DNA of 14,269 nt from an uncultured Demequina sp. (GTDB lineage: Bacteria; Actinomycetota; Actinomycetes; Actinomycetales; Demequinaceae). The position numbers were made by a program, and so were the translations under genes. Every line of letters starts with the position of its first letter. The stretch's first letter is position 1. Of the stretch, positions 7,677-12,745 are shown one piece after another. The stretch spans positions 1-14,269 of the forward strand of contig CALALQ010000146.1 of NCBI GenBank assembly GCA_937925595.1, written 5' to 3'. The notes under the pieces were generated by a model, which saw only the letters and a program-made list of their open reading frames with translations, did no database searches and was not told where the DNA came from.

Positions 7677-7742
7677 GGTGCTGCAATCTCCGCCTGGTGC
7701 GGCGGGACGCGGAGAAGAACCGTGACGAGAGCTGGGTATTGG

Positions 7743-7778
7743 CTCGGGAGGACAACGCCGAAACGTTGCCCTCCCGAG
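7743..7778. terminator. Strong terminator-like hairpin
   Basis: CTCGGGAGG (7743-7751) pairs with CCTCCCGAG (7770-7778), and after one A/C mismatch CAACG (7753-7757) pairs with CGTTG (7764-7768), closing a six-base loop. It starts four bases after the stop of the 43-aa minus-strand gene, so it probably ends that transcript and insulates it from the 214-aa gene downstream. No T-run is present. Confidence 0.65.
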
Positions 7779-7781
7779 ACC

Positions 7782-7913
7782 TCATCCCTTGCCGAGGGTG
7801 CGACCAGCGCTCGACTTGGCCGACTTGCTCGACGAGCCGGACGCGAGCGTCCGGCCTGCCTTGCTCAGCTGGCCCTTCGAGGGCTTGGACGATCCTGACG
7901 ATGCCTTCGCCAT
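7782..7913 (-). CDS. 43-aa Ser/Lys/Gly-rich basic protein
   Basis: The protein consists largely of Ser, Lys, Gly and Ala with no acidic residue, and contains AGRTL twice (about residues 20-24 and 37-41), as if made from two short imperfect repeats (KAGRTLAS and SAGRTLGK). The start is ATG 7913, preceded by AGGAGAGG, which sets the start clearly; the frame extends further upstream but that part does not look coding. The composition suggests a nucleic-acid-binding or disordered peptide. I recall similar short Ser/Lys-rich hypotheticals in mobile DNA but cannot name a family. A strong hairpin lies four bases after the stop. Confidence 0.65.
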   Translation of the reverse strand: MAKASSGSSKPSKGQLSKAGRTLASGSSSKSAKSSAGRTLGKG

Positions 7914-8324
7914 GGTGGTTCCTCTCCTATGTGGAACAGACCACCCGCCCCCGACTTGCGTCGTTGGCCTCGCAGGGGTCACGAAACCCCTAGAGTCGAG
8001 AGGTCCGCCAAGACACCTCAACCCCGATCTGCGGTACTGGATTCACCTTCCAGCTTTCGCCGGTCGGGGTTTCTTCGTACGTGGAACCAGTTTAACGGTG
8101 GGTTCCGACATCAAACCGCTGTAAGCGCTTTTCCCGGGATAAATTTGCAGACCGGGTGTTCCACCCCTCAGCAACCGCGTTTAAACGCTCCTGGAGGCGC
8201 CTAAGGCCCACTCGTGTCACATTTCCACAAGGGGACGTCGACAGTTCGGGGCCACGCTGCACGGTGCGGCGTTCTGCGACGTCGCTGGCTTGCATACATC
8301 GAACATGCGTTCGACAATTGCGGA
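7914..8324. other. Intergenic region between divergent genes
   Basis: About 0.4 kb lies between the 43-aa gene (minus) and the 85-aa gene (plus). It holds AACCCCGA (8020-8027) inverted against TCGGGGTT (8064-8071) and a perfect 12-bp palindrome GCGTTTAAACGC (8177-8188). Both divergent promoters should be here, but I could not assign a -35/-10 pair with confidence. Confidence 0.4.
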
Positions 8325-8582
8325 ATGCGTGATGAAGGGCCTCGGTGGCATCCTCAGCTGGTCGCCCACGAGGGGCCTCCCGCGCACTGGGTGATGTTCA
8401 ACGCCCGCGGTGGAGCCGCCGGGAAGATCGAGCTGCGTCGGACTGAGGATGGCCCGCGTTACCGAGTGGAGTACGAAGGCGATCTCCTCGGATGGGCGAC
8501 GTCGCTGAGAACGGCCTCGGAGCGTCTGCACCGCGTCATCATCTCTGCGAACGTGCCCGGCGGCGGGATCAACGGTTCGTGA
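8325..8582 (+). CDS. Small hypothetical protein (85 aa; possible longer start at 8214)
   Basis: The body is compact and coding-like: VMFNARGGAAGKIELRRTE reads as beta strands with basic residues, followed by YRVEYEGDLLGWATSLRTASERLHRVI. The TSLRTASERLHRVI end resembles a short amphipathic helix. I chose ATG 8325 because the upstream in-frame stretch (to GTG 8214, 122 aa) has clearly less G/C at third codon positions. Neither start has a strong ribosome-binding site; GTG 8214 has AAGG seven bases upstream. The next gene follows 27 bases after the stop on the same strand, so the two are probably cotranscribed. The family is unknown. Confidence 0.55.
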   Translation: MRDEGPRWHPQLVAHEGPPAHWVMFNARGGAAGKIELRRTEDGPRYRVEYEGDLLGWATSLRTASERLHRVIISANVPGGGINGS

Positions 8583-8609
8583 TCGTCGACGAGGCGTGAG
8601 GAGCGGCGC

Positions 8610-8879
8610 GTGGTGCAGGTCTGGTCTCCGATGTCCCAGCTGCAGCGCTCCCCCGAGAAGGGCGTGTGGTTCGTCTTCGACAAGAGCAAGCGGATCGCGA
8701 TCGTACGACTCGTGGAGGTTCGGGGGCGGAAGCTGCTGCGCTCGGTGACGTTCCACGACGATCCGGCTCAGCGTCAGCTGATCGGGTACTTCCCGGAGGA
8801 CGCGATGAAGCTCGCGGTGGAGTGCACCTGGTCGGAGTACGTGAAGCATGTGGGCCCGTCGACCAGCAATCGCACGTGA
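8610..8879 (+). CDS. Small hypothetical protein (89 aa)
   Basis: GTG 8610 has GAGGAG at 8598-8603 with six-base spacing, one of the best ribosome-binding sites in the window. The protein appears to be a small alpha/beta domain: VWFVFDKSKRIAIVRLVEVRG and LLRSVTFHDD as strands, then IGYFPEDAMKLAVECTWSEY as a helix. It has no membrane segment or signal peptide. An internal Met eight residues in could be an alternative start but lacks a site. It lies 27 bp after the 85-aa gene. I do not recognise the family. Confidence 0.65.
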   Translation: MVQVWSPMSQLQRSPEKGVWFVFDKSKRIAIVRLVEVRGRKLLRSVTFHDDPAQRQLIGYFPEDAMKLAVECTWSEYVKHVGPSTSNRT

Positions 8880-8970
8880 AGACCGCCCCTGACGATCAAC
8901 CCTCCGCCTGCGCTACTTCACCCGAATTTCGGCACCGATCGGAGGGAGCCTCGCTGAGCACGCTGGTGCG

Positions 8971-9507
8971 ATGAGCGTTGTTCAGACGAGATGTTCCGCC
9001 CCCGCTTGTGAGTTCGTGTGGGAAGGCGATGTGGCCCAATTCGATGACGCCGAGCGAGAGCATCAGAAAGACGTCCTTCCGGTGGTCGCGGCGGCGATCA
9101 CGGATGCCGCCGCGCATGAGAGCGCTGCGCCGATCGCCGGCGGCACTCACGGCCTGGTCGTGGTGCAGGAGCGGTGGAAATGGATGCCGGCTCTTGTGTC
9201 CCTCAACTTCTTCTGGGTCGTCATGTCCGCGGCCGCGGCGGCGTCGACAGACTCAGGGGCGTACATTCTGATCCTGCTGTTCCCCGAGATCCCCGCGTTT
9301 CGCTATCGACCGGAGATCCCCATCACGGTGACCGCGATCATCCTCCTGATCTCGGTTGGCTACGCCGTCAGTGGCAAGCCGGGATCCAAGAAGGGGTTGC
9401 GCTTCTTCGCTGCGTTGACGATGGGCGGCGCCGTGGTGGCGATCGCCTCGTTCGCCCTCTCCGCCGTCGTCATGGTGTCCATCCCGTTGATGTGGAACCT
9501 GCACTGA
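8971..9507 (+). CDS. Hypothetical multi-pass membrane protein (178 aa)
   Basis: An N-terminal soluble part of about 70 residues carries one Cys pair (CSAPAC, 8-13) and an acidic helix (DDAEREHQKDVLPVVAAAI). Hydrophobic segments follow at about 73-90 (ALVSLNFFWVVMSAAAAA), 96-108 (short, AYILILLFPEI), 116-131 (ITVTAIILLISVGYAV) and 142-173 (FFAALTMGGAVVAIASFA onward), giving three or four membrane helices. SGKPGSKKG between the last two is a basic loop likely to face the cytoplasm. ATG 8971 has only a distant GGAGGG upstream, so the start is uncertain. The gene is convergent with the ssb operon. No family is recognised. Confidence 0.65.
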   Translation: MSVVQTRCSAPACEFVWEGDVAQFDDAEREHQKDVLPVVAAAITDAAAHESAAPIAGGTHGLVVVQERWKWMPALVSLNFFWVVMSAAAAASTDSGAYILILLFPEIPAFRYRPEIPITVTAIILLISVGYAVSGKPGSKKGLRFFAALTMGGAVVAIASFALSAVVMVSIPLMWNLH

Positions 9508-9656
9508 CGAGCTCGCCTGCCCGCTCCGGGTGAACTCCCCCGCCTCGACGACACGAGATACGCGGGCTCATCCTCGCTCGAGCGCCGCACTGTCCTCAGT
9601 TGCTCGCGCCGCCCCAACACACCGGGTGACATGTTCTTGCGACTAGGGCGCGGTCC

Positions 9657-10016
9657 TCATGAGTCGCTCCTTTTCGTGGTGGTGATGACTGCTGTTGCAC
9701 GGCTGAGGTCGGGGCCGATCCTGTCGGCTTCGATGACGCGGCCGGTGCGGCGGCTTTCTCCTTCGCCCCAGGCGACGGTTCGTTCGTAGCCGATGACGAT
9801 GACGGCGGTGCCCTTGCGCAGGGATGCGAGGACGTTTTCACCGAGTTCAAACCTGGCTTCGACGAAGTGGGTTGTCGGGGTGTCGTGCGGGGTCCACTCC
9901 CCCGCCCGGTATTCACCTGTGTTCTCGATGACGCGCAGTTTTGCGATCTGCACACGGCCCACTTGGACGGCCTCGGGGTCGGCGGCGAGGTTGCCGGTGA
10001 TGGTTCTGGTGCTCAT
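9657..10016 (-). CDS. ssb: Single-stranded DNA-binding protein (OB fold), internal start
   Basis: From ATG 10016 the 119-aa product begins TRTITGNLAADPEAV, the usual start of bacterial SSBs, followed by IAKLRVIENTGEYRAGEW, THFVEARFELGENVLASLRKG (where the family usually has W and the NVxxSLxKG block), VIVIGYERTVAWGEGE and RVIEADRIGPDL. That is the full OB fold. The acidic tail ending in DDxPF, which recruits partner proteins in chromosomal SSBs, is missing; the end is TTTKRSDS. AGGAG with seven-base spacing supports this start. As a plasmid SSB it would coat single-stranded DNA during replication or conjugative entry. It shares an operon with an NrdH redoxin. Confidence 0.88.
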   Translation of the reverse strand: MSTRTITGNLAADPEAVQVGRVQIAKLRVIENTGEYRAGEWTPHDTPTTHFVEARFELGENVLASLRKGTAVIVIGYERTVAWGEGESRRTGRVIEADRIGPDLSRATAVITTTKRSDS

Positions 10017-10349
10017 CTGACGTCTCCTGGCTGTGCGGTTCGTTCTTCTGGTCGGTGCGGGGGAAGTGTCGGTGATGTCGGTCGGGTTGTCGATGTGCGA
10101 TACGTCGAAGCCCCAGGATGCGAGGGCGTCGCGTCGCGTTACTTCGACGGGGGGTTCTGACAGTGCGCGGCGCTGCTCGAGCTCGGCGCGGGTGACGTAC
10201 TGGCCTGGGATGCGGCGCTCTTCGCCATACGCCGCGCGGTAGAACCGGTCTGCCTCGTTCTGCAGCCGATCCACCTCGACCTGACGGTCGGTGTACCCCG
10301 CAAGGTACCCGGCACGGTAGTCGTCGCTGGTGGTGTCGTTCGTGCTCAT
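9657..10349 (-). CDS. Small hypothetical protein fused in frame to SSB (230 aa)
   Basis: The frame opens at ATG 10349, overlapping the nrdH stop as ATGA, and runs without a stop into the single-stranded DNA-binding protein. Residues 1-111 form a separate unit: YRAGYLAGYTDRQVEVDRL, a helical EADRFYRAAYGEERRIPGQY, and RRDALASWGFDVSHIDNP. Residues about 95-111 (PAPTRRTNRTARRRQ) look like untranslated spacer, with AGA AGA and AGG AGA codons unusual for such GC-rich DNA. The AGGAG there is a good ribosome-binding site for the internal ATG at 10016. So the gene may make both a 230-aa fusion and a 119-aa SSB. A lost stop codon, or a sequencing error, is the alternative. Confidence 0.7.
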   Translation of the reverse strand: MSTNDTTSDDYRAGYLAGYTDRQVEVDRLQNEADRFYRAAYGEERRIPGQYVTRAELEQRRALSEPPVEVTRRDALASWGFDVSHIDNPTDITDTSPAPTRRTNRTARRRQMSTRTITGNLAADPEAVQVGRVQIAKLRVIENTGEYRAGEWTPHDTPTTHFVEARFELGENVLASLRKGTAVIVIGYERTVAWGEGESRRTGRVIEADRIGPDLSRATAVITTTKRSDS

Positions 10350-10612
10350 GACGCGTCCCGCGCGGTGCCGTACCGCTTCGCGACGCGATCGATGTGGTCG
10401 GGTCGCAGATCACACCAGTGGTCCTCGTCGTCGACGACAACGACGGGGGCTACGGTGTACTTCAGTTCCGCGGTCACGTACTCGTACGCGGCGGGGTTCT
10501 GGGTGATGTCCACCTCATCGAACTCGACGCCCTTGCCTTTCAGCATCGCCTTGGTCATCGAGCACTTCCCGCAGCTGGGGCCGGTTGTGTAAACCGTGAT
10601 CTTGTCAGCCAT
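10346..10612 (-). CDS. nrdH: NrdH-type glutaredoxin-like protein
   Basis: This 88-aa thioredoxin-fold protein has ITVYTTGPSCGKC with the redox pair C14-G-K-C17, the helix MTKAMLKGKGVEFDEVDI, the cis-proline strand YTVAPVVVV and a C-terminal WCDLRPDHI, close to the WSGFRPDxI of NrdH. NrdH normally donates electrons to class Ib ribonucleotide reductase; no nrdE, nrdF or nrdI is present here, so it may serve the host enzyme or another target. ATG 10612 was chosen over an upstream TTG (10696) because homology begins there and the extra 28 residues are basic leader sequence. Its stop overlaps the next start (ATGA), implying coupling with the downstream fusion gene. The symbol is a family-level assignment. 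Confidence 0.85.
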   Translation of the reverse strand: MADKITVYTTGPSCGKCSMTKAMLKGKGVEFDEVDITQNPAAYEYVTAELKYTVAPVVVVDDEDHWCDLRPDHIDRVAKRYGTARDAS

Positions 10613-10849
10613 TGCTCTTGCTCTTTTCTCCACCAACCGTTTTTCTTTGCCGTCCGGCAAGCGAAGAGAAAACGGAGTCGCAGCGGGCGGGAGCAACGGT
10701 CCGTGGAATACCGGACCGAGCGCAGCGAGGGAGGATATGCCGCGAAAGCCGTTGGCCCGCCGCGAAGACGACGTAGTCTCTGACCGCCGGACAGGTCAAA
10801 GATGTCGTTCAGCAGTACCGGGCCGCGAAGCGGCGCCGCTAGCACGCCG

Positions 10850-10894
10850 TCCTCTGTGACGGCGAGCAGTCCTCTGTGACGGCGAGCAGTCCTC
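10850..10894. repeat. 20-bp tandem duplication
   Basis: The unit TCCTCTGTGACGGCGAGCAG occurs exactly twice (10850-10869 and 10870-10889), followed by the first five bases of a third copy. The copies are identical, which points to a recent slippage or an under-replicated assembly artefact. It is not a multiple of three, so it would break any frame passing through. Confidence 0.9.
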
Positions 10895-10906
10895 GACGCA
10901 TTCAAA

Positions 10907-10916
10907 GTGATATCAC
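10907..10916. promoter_or_regulatory. GTGATATCAC palindrome after the parA operon
   Basis: A perfect 10-bp dyad lies 33 bp past the stop of the ParA partner gene. The nine-base core GTGATATCA recurs at 12156-12164, upstream of parA, and GATATCA also at 12136-12142. Shared motifs on both sides of the partition operon could be binding sites for its DNA-binding partner, but the motif is short. Confidence 0.35.
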
Positions 10917-10948
10917 TCCAATATCAGAGCGCCAGCACTCCCCCGTGT

Positions 10949-11281
10949 TCAGACTCCGTGGTCGGCGCGGATTGCCGCGAGCCCGCGCCGAAGGGCGCGG
11001 AGGGCGGTCTTCTGCTGACTGCGTTCCTCGAGGGCGGCGACCTCGACCAGCAGCAGCGCGAGGTCCGGGTCGGGCCACCGGACCAGATGCGTTCGCGGCA
11101 CCCCCTCGGGCCAGCCATCGGACGCCGTGCTCTGCGGCGCCGGCGGCGCCGGCATCGTCGGCGCCGCAACAGCCTCCGCGGCACGCTCGGTGATCGAGTC
11201 GAGGCTCGGCTGGTCAGCGGCGGCCCCGAATGCTTCGATGGCAGCGGGGTCGACCTGGGGTCGACGTTTCTTGATCGCCAT
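10949..11281 (-). CDS. Small ParA partner, probable ribbon-helix-helix centromere-binding protein
   Basis: This 110-aa protein follows parA with the ATG sharing a base with the parA TAA (TAATG). The N-terminus is basic (MAIKKRRPQVDPAAIEAFG), then comes a Pro/Ala-rich linker. The C-terminal 45 residues fit a ribbon-helix-helix: strand RTHLVRW, then DPDLALLLVEVAALEERSQQ and KTALRALRRGLAAI as two helices. In type Ib partition cassettes (ParF-ParG and relatives) a small RHH protein encoded after a short ParA binds repeat arrays and represses the operon. I infer that role; the 17-bp repeats at 11969-12102 are the obvious candidate site. Sequence similarity to known ParG-like proteins is not evident by eye. 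Confidence 0.7.
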   Translation of the reverse strand: MAIKKRRPQVDPAAIEAFGAAADQPSLDSITERAAEAVAAPTMPAPPAPQSTASDGWPEGVPRTHLVRWPDPDLALLLVEVAALEERSQQKTALRALRRGLAAIRADHGV

Positions 11282-11913
11282 TACGCCATCAGCTCCGCAG
11301 CGAGAGACTGAATCTCAGCCTTGGCCTTCTGATTCGACCACTCCACAACGCCGAGGCCTTCACCGATGACGTCGCGATAGGCCTTGCGCTCGTGGATGAC
11401 GGTCTCGAGGGGACGGATGCGCGGGTAGTCCGCGAGGTACTCCCCCGCGTCTGTGCGTTCTGTGATGGCCGGGTTGGATGGAGCCTGCGTGATGAGCCCC
11501 CGGACATCGAGTTCCGGGTTGAAGTCCATGGCTTGGTCGATGACTTCCGTCATGTGGTCCAGGGTGTCCAGGTCCAGCTGGCTTGGCCGAACGACGACGA
11601 CGAGGGTGTCTGCCGCTGTCATCCCGGTCCGCATCTCCTTGCTGTCCTTACCCGCGACGTCGACGATCACGATGTCGTAGCGCCCGTCGAGGTCCTGGAG
11701 GGTCTGGTTGATGGTCCCGAGCTTCTCGACGCAGGCGATTGCAGGCTGTCGGCCCTGCTCTTCACGGTCTGCATGCCAGCGCGCCGCGGAACGCTGATTG
11801 TCGGCGTCGACGAGGCAGACGTCTTTCCCCTGCCTCGCGAACTCGACAGCGAGATTCACCGCGACGGTCGTTTTGCCAGGCCCGCCCTTCTGGCTCCCGA
11901 TCAGGATGATCAT
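11281..11913 (-). CDS. parA: ParA/ParF-type partition ATPase
   Basis: The 210-aa protein has the deviant Walker A KGGPGKTT at residues 9-16 (signature Lys K9), VCLVDADNQRSAARW as the Walker A' block (D36, D38), and YDIVIVDVAGKDS as Walker B. The length and lack of an N-terminal HTH match short type Ib ParA/ParF ATPases that move plasmids over the nucleoid and rely on a separate small DNA-binding partner. ATG 11913 is supported by CCGGAG with seven-base spacing. Its stop overlaps the partner gene. The promoter should lie in 11914-12172, where the 17-bp repeat array sits, so autorepression through those repeats is likely by analogy. Confidence 0.93.
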   Translation of the reverse strand: MIILIGSQKGGPGKTTVAVNLAVEFARQGKDVCLVDADNQRSAARWHADREEQGRQPAIACVEKLGTINQTLQDLDGRYDIVIVDVAGKDSKEMRTGMTAADTLVVVVRPSQLDLDTLDHMTEVIDQAMDFNPELDVRGLITQAPSNPAITERTDAGEYLADYPRIRPLETVIHERKAYRDVIGEGLGVVEWSNQKAKAEIQSLAAELMA

Positions 11914-11968
11914 GCTTGCACTCCGGTTTCAGTTCGTTATCGATACAGCATCTAACTGCTATCCATTT

Positions 11969-12102
11969 GCTAGCACTAGCGCTTTGCTAGCACTTCGCTT
12001 GTGTCCGCTACCGTTCAGCTACTGCCCTGCTACCGCTAGCACGTCGCTAGCGCTAGCACAATGAAAGCAGTAGCACTTTGATAGCGCTAGCACTCTGGTA
12101 TC
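11969..12102. repeat. Array of 17-bp direct repeats (candidate centromere or iterons)
   Basis: Units begin at 11969, 11986, 12018, 12035, 12052, 12069 and 12086. Every step is 17 bp except one 32-bp step (11986 to 12018), which contains a 15-bp insert. The approximate consensus is GCTAGCACnnnGnTAGC: five units have GCTAGCAC exactly, one has AGTAGCAC, and the unit at 12018 is degenerate. Units often end in TAGC or TATC. The array lies 56 bp upstream of parA. Tandem direct repeats upstream of a parF-like operon are typical of its centromere and operator; iterons of a replication origin are the alternative. Confidence 0.8.
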
Positions 12103-12172
12103 AGTTCGGTTCCATTTTGACAGCAGCAGGGAGAAGATATCAAGGTGCCACCAGGGTGATATCAGAATGGTT

Positions 12173-12502
12173 TCACCCCGCTATCACCCGGGTTGCGGGG
12201 CAGTTCTCGGCCTTCGCGTGGGTGCTGATCCACGCCGCGACATCGGCAGGGTCGGCGTGGACGTCGAATGTCGACAGGATGGTCTTCGTCCCTCCGTCGA
12301 TGTCGATCCACCAAAAGGGGGTGTCGTCGTCGGTGGGGTCGATTCCGGCTCGGTCGTTGGGGTCGTCTAGGGCGCCGCGGGTGCCGAGGTCGATCTGGAG
12401 GACGAACGTGCCTCCCATGTCGGCGGTGAGTTCGACGGCGAAGTCGAGGCGTGAGGCGACGTCGATGACATGCGCGTCGATGACGGAAATTTCGTGGTTC
12501 AT
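12173..12502 (-). CDS. Small acidic hypothetical protein (109 aa)
   Basis: The protein is strongly acidic, with an Asp-rich centre (DDPNDRAGIDPTDDDTPFWW) and strand-like segments before it (AVELTADMGGTFVLQIDLGT) and after it (IDIDGGTKTILSTFDV), then a helix (PADVAAWISTHAKA). It has no membrane segment or known motif. ATG 12502 has no Shine-Dalgarno sequence, only a C-rich run, and a copy of the 17-bp repeat ends 28 bases upstream of translation in the minus-strand sense (12514-12530 lies just 5' of the ATG). It sits between the parB-like gene and parA on the same strand. Acidic DNA-mimic or partition accessory roles are possible but unsupported. Confidence 0.65.
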   Translation of the reverse strand: MNHEISVIDAHVIDVASRLDFAVELTADMGGTFVLQIDLGTRGALDDPNDRAGIDPTDDDTPFWWIDIDGGTKTILSTFDVHADPADVAAWISTHAKAENCPATRVIAG

Positions 12503-12513
12503 GGCGGGGGAGT

Positions 12514-12547
12514 GCTAGCAGTTCGATAGCGTTGCGATAGCAGTTCG
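12514..12547. repeat. Second copy of the 17-bp repeat, upstream of the acidic orphan
   Basis: GCTAGCAGTTCGATAGC (12514-12530) differs from the array consensus at one fixed position. TAGCAGTTCG occurs at 12516 and again at 12538, 22 bp apart. Being only 11 bp from the start codon at 12502, it would lie in the promoter or leader of that gene, so the protein binding the main array may also control this gene. Confidence 0.65.
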
Positions 12548-12706
12548 CGCGATCGACTGGCCGTGCGTGAAGCGGTCGGTCGGGCGAAGGTGACTGCGGA
12601 GGATCGTGGGGGAAGGCGAGGGCCGGGATGGCGCGTGATGCAGCGGGGACATGGTGTTCGTGCTTTCTGGATCTGGGGGAGTGGGGGTTGGGTTTGACCC
12701 GAGGGG

Positions 12707-12741
12707 GCCGGTGAGGGGCGGTGGTCCGCCCCGTCACCGGC
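12707..12741 (-). terminator. Strong hairpin after the parB-like gene
   Basis: GCCGGTGA (12707-12714) pairs with TCACCGGC (12734-12741), and GGGGCGG (12715-12721) pairs with CCGCCCC (12726-12732). The loop is TGGT and one G (12733) is bulged, so the stem has 15 pairs. It begins four bases after the parB-like stop in the direction of transcription. There is no T-run; it probably acts as a terminator in this GC-rich host. Confidence 0.7.
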
Positions 12742-12745
12742 GTCA

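Larger units (their letters stand above)
10613..10948. other. Leader region of the nrdH-ssb operon with hairpins and repeats
   Basis: On the minus strand this is the leader of nrdH. It contains TTGCCG/CGGCAA (10647-10660) next to CGTTTTTCTTTGCCGT (10638-10653, plus-strand reading), CGGTCCG/CGGACCG (10697-10718), the block GAGCGCAGCGA (10718-10728) and GGCCGC/GCGGC near 10821-10834. Several elements recur in the parB-like leader. The upstream part holds the 20-bp tandem repeat and a GTGATATCAC palindrome. A minus-strand frame through 10795-10890 (TEDGVLAAPLRGPVLLNDIF) looks faintly coding but has no supported start. Confidence 0.5.

Noticed and set aside
6912..7898. Long plus-strand frame of 328 codons
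   Set aside because: It is antisense to the 214-aa gene at 7032-7676; its product is His/Arg/Gly-rich, as expected for a shadow in GC-rich DNA, and it also crosses the strong hairpin at 7743-7778.
10555..10905. 116-codon minus-strand frame across the nrdH leader
   Set aside because: It overlaps the nrdH start in another frame, crosses the 20-bp tandem repeat and has no ribosome-binding site. Only a short part looks protein-like, so at most it is a remnant.
11392..11955. 187-codon plus-strand frame opposite parA
   Set aside because: It is antisense to a confident parA gene and rich in Asp/Val/Arg, as mirror frames of high-GC genes usually are.
11969..12102. CRISPR array
   Set aside because: The repeats are 17 bp and nearly contiguous, with no spacers of 30 bp or more and no cas genes.
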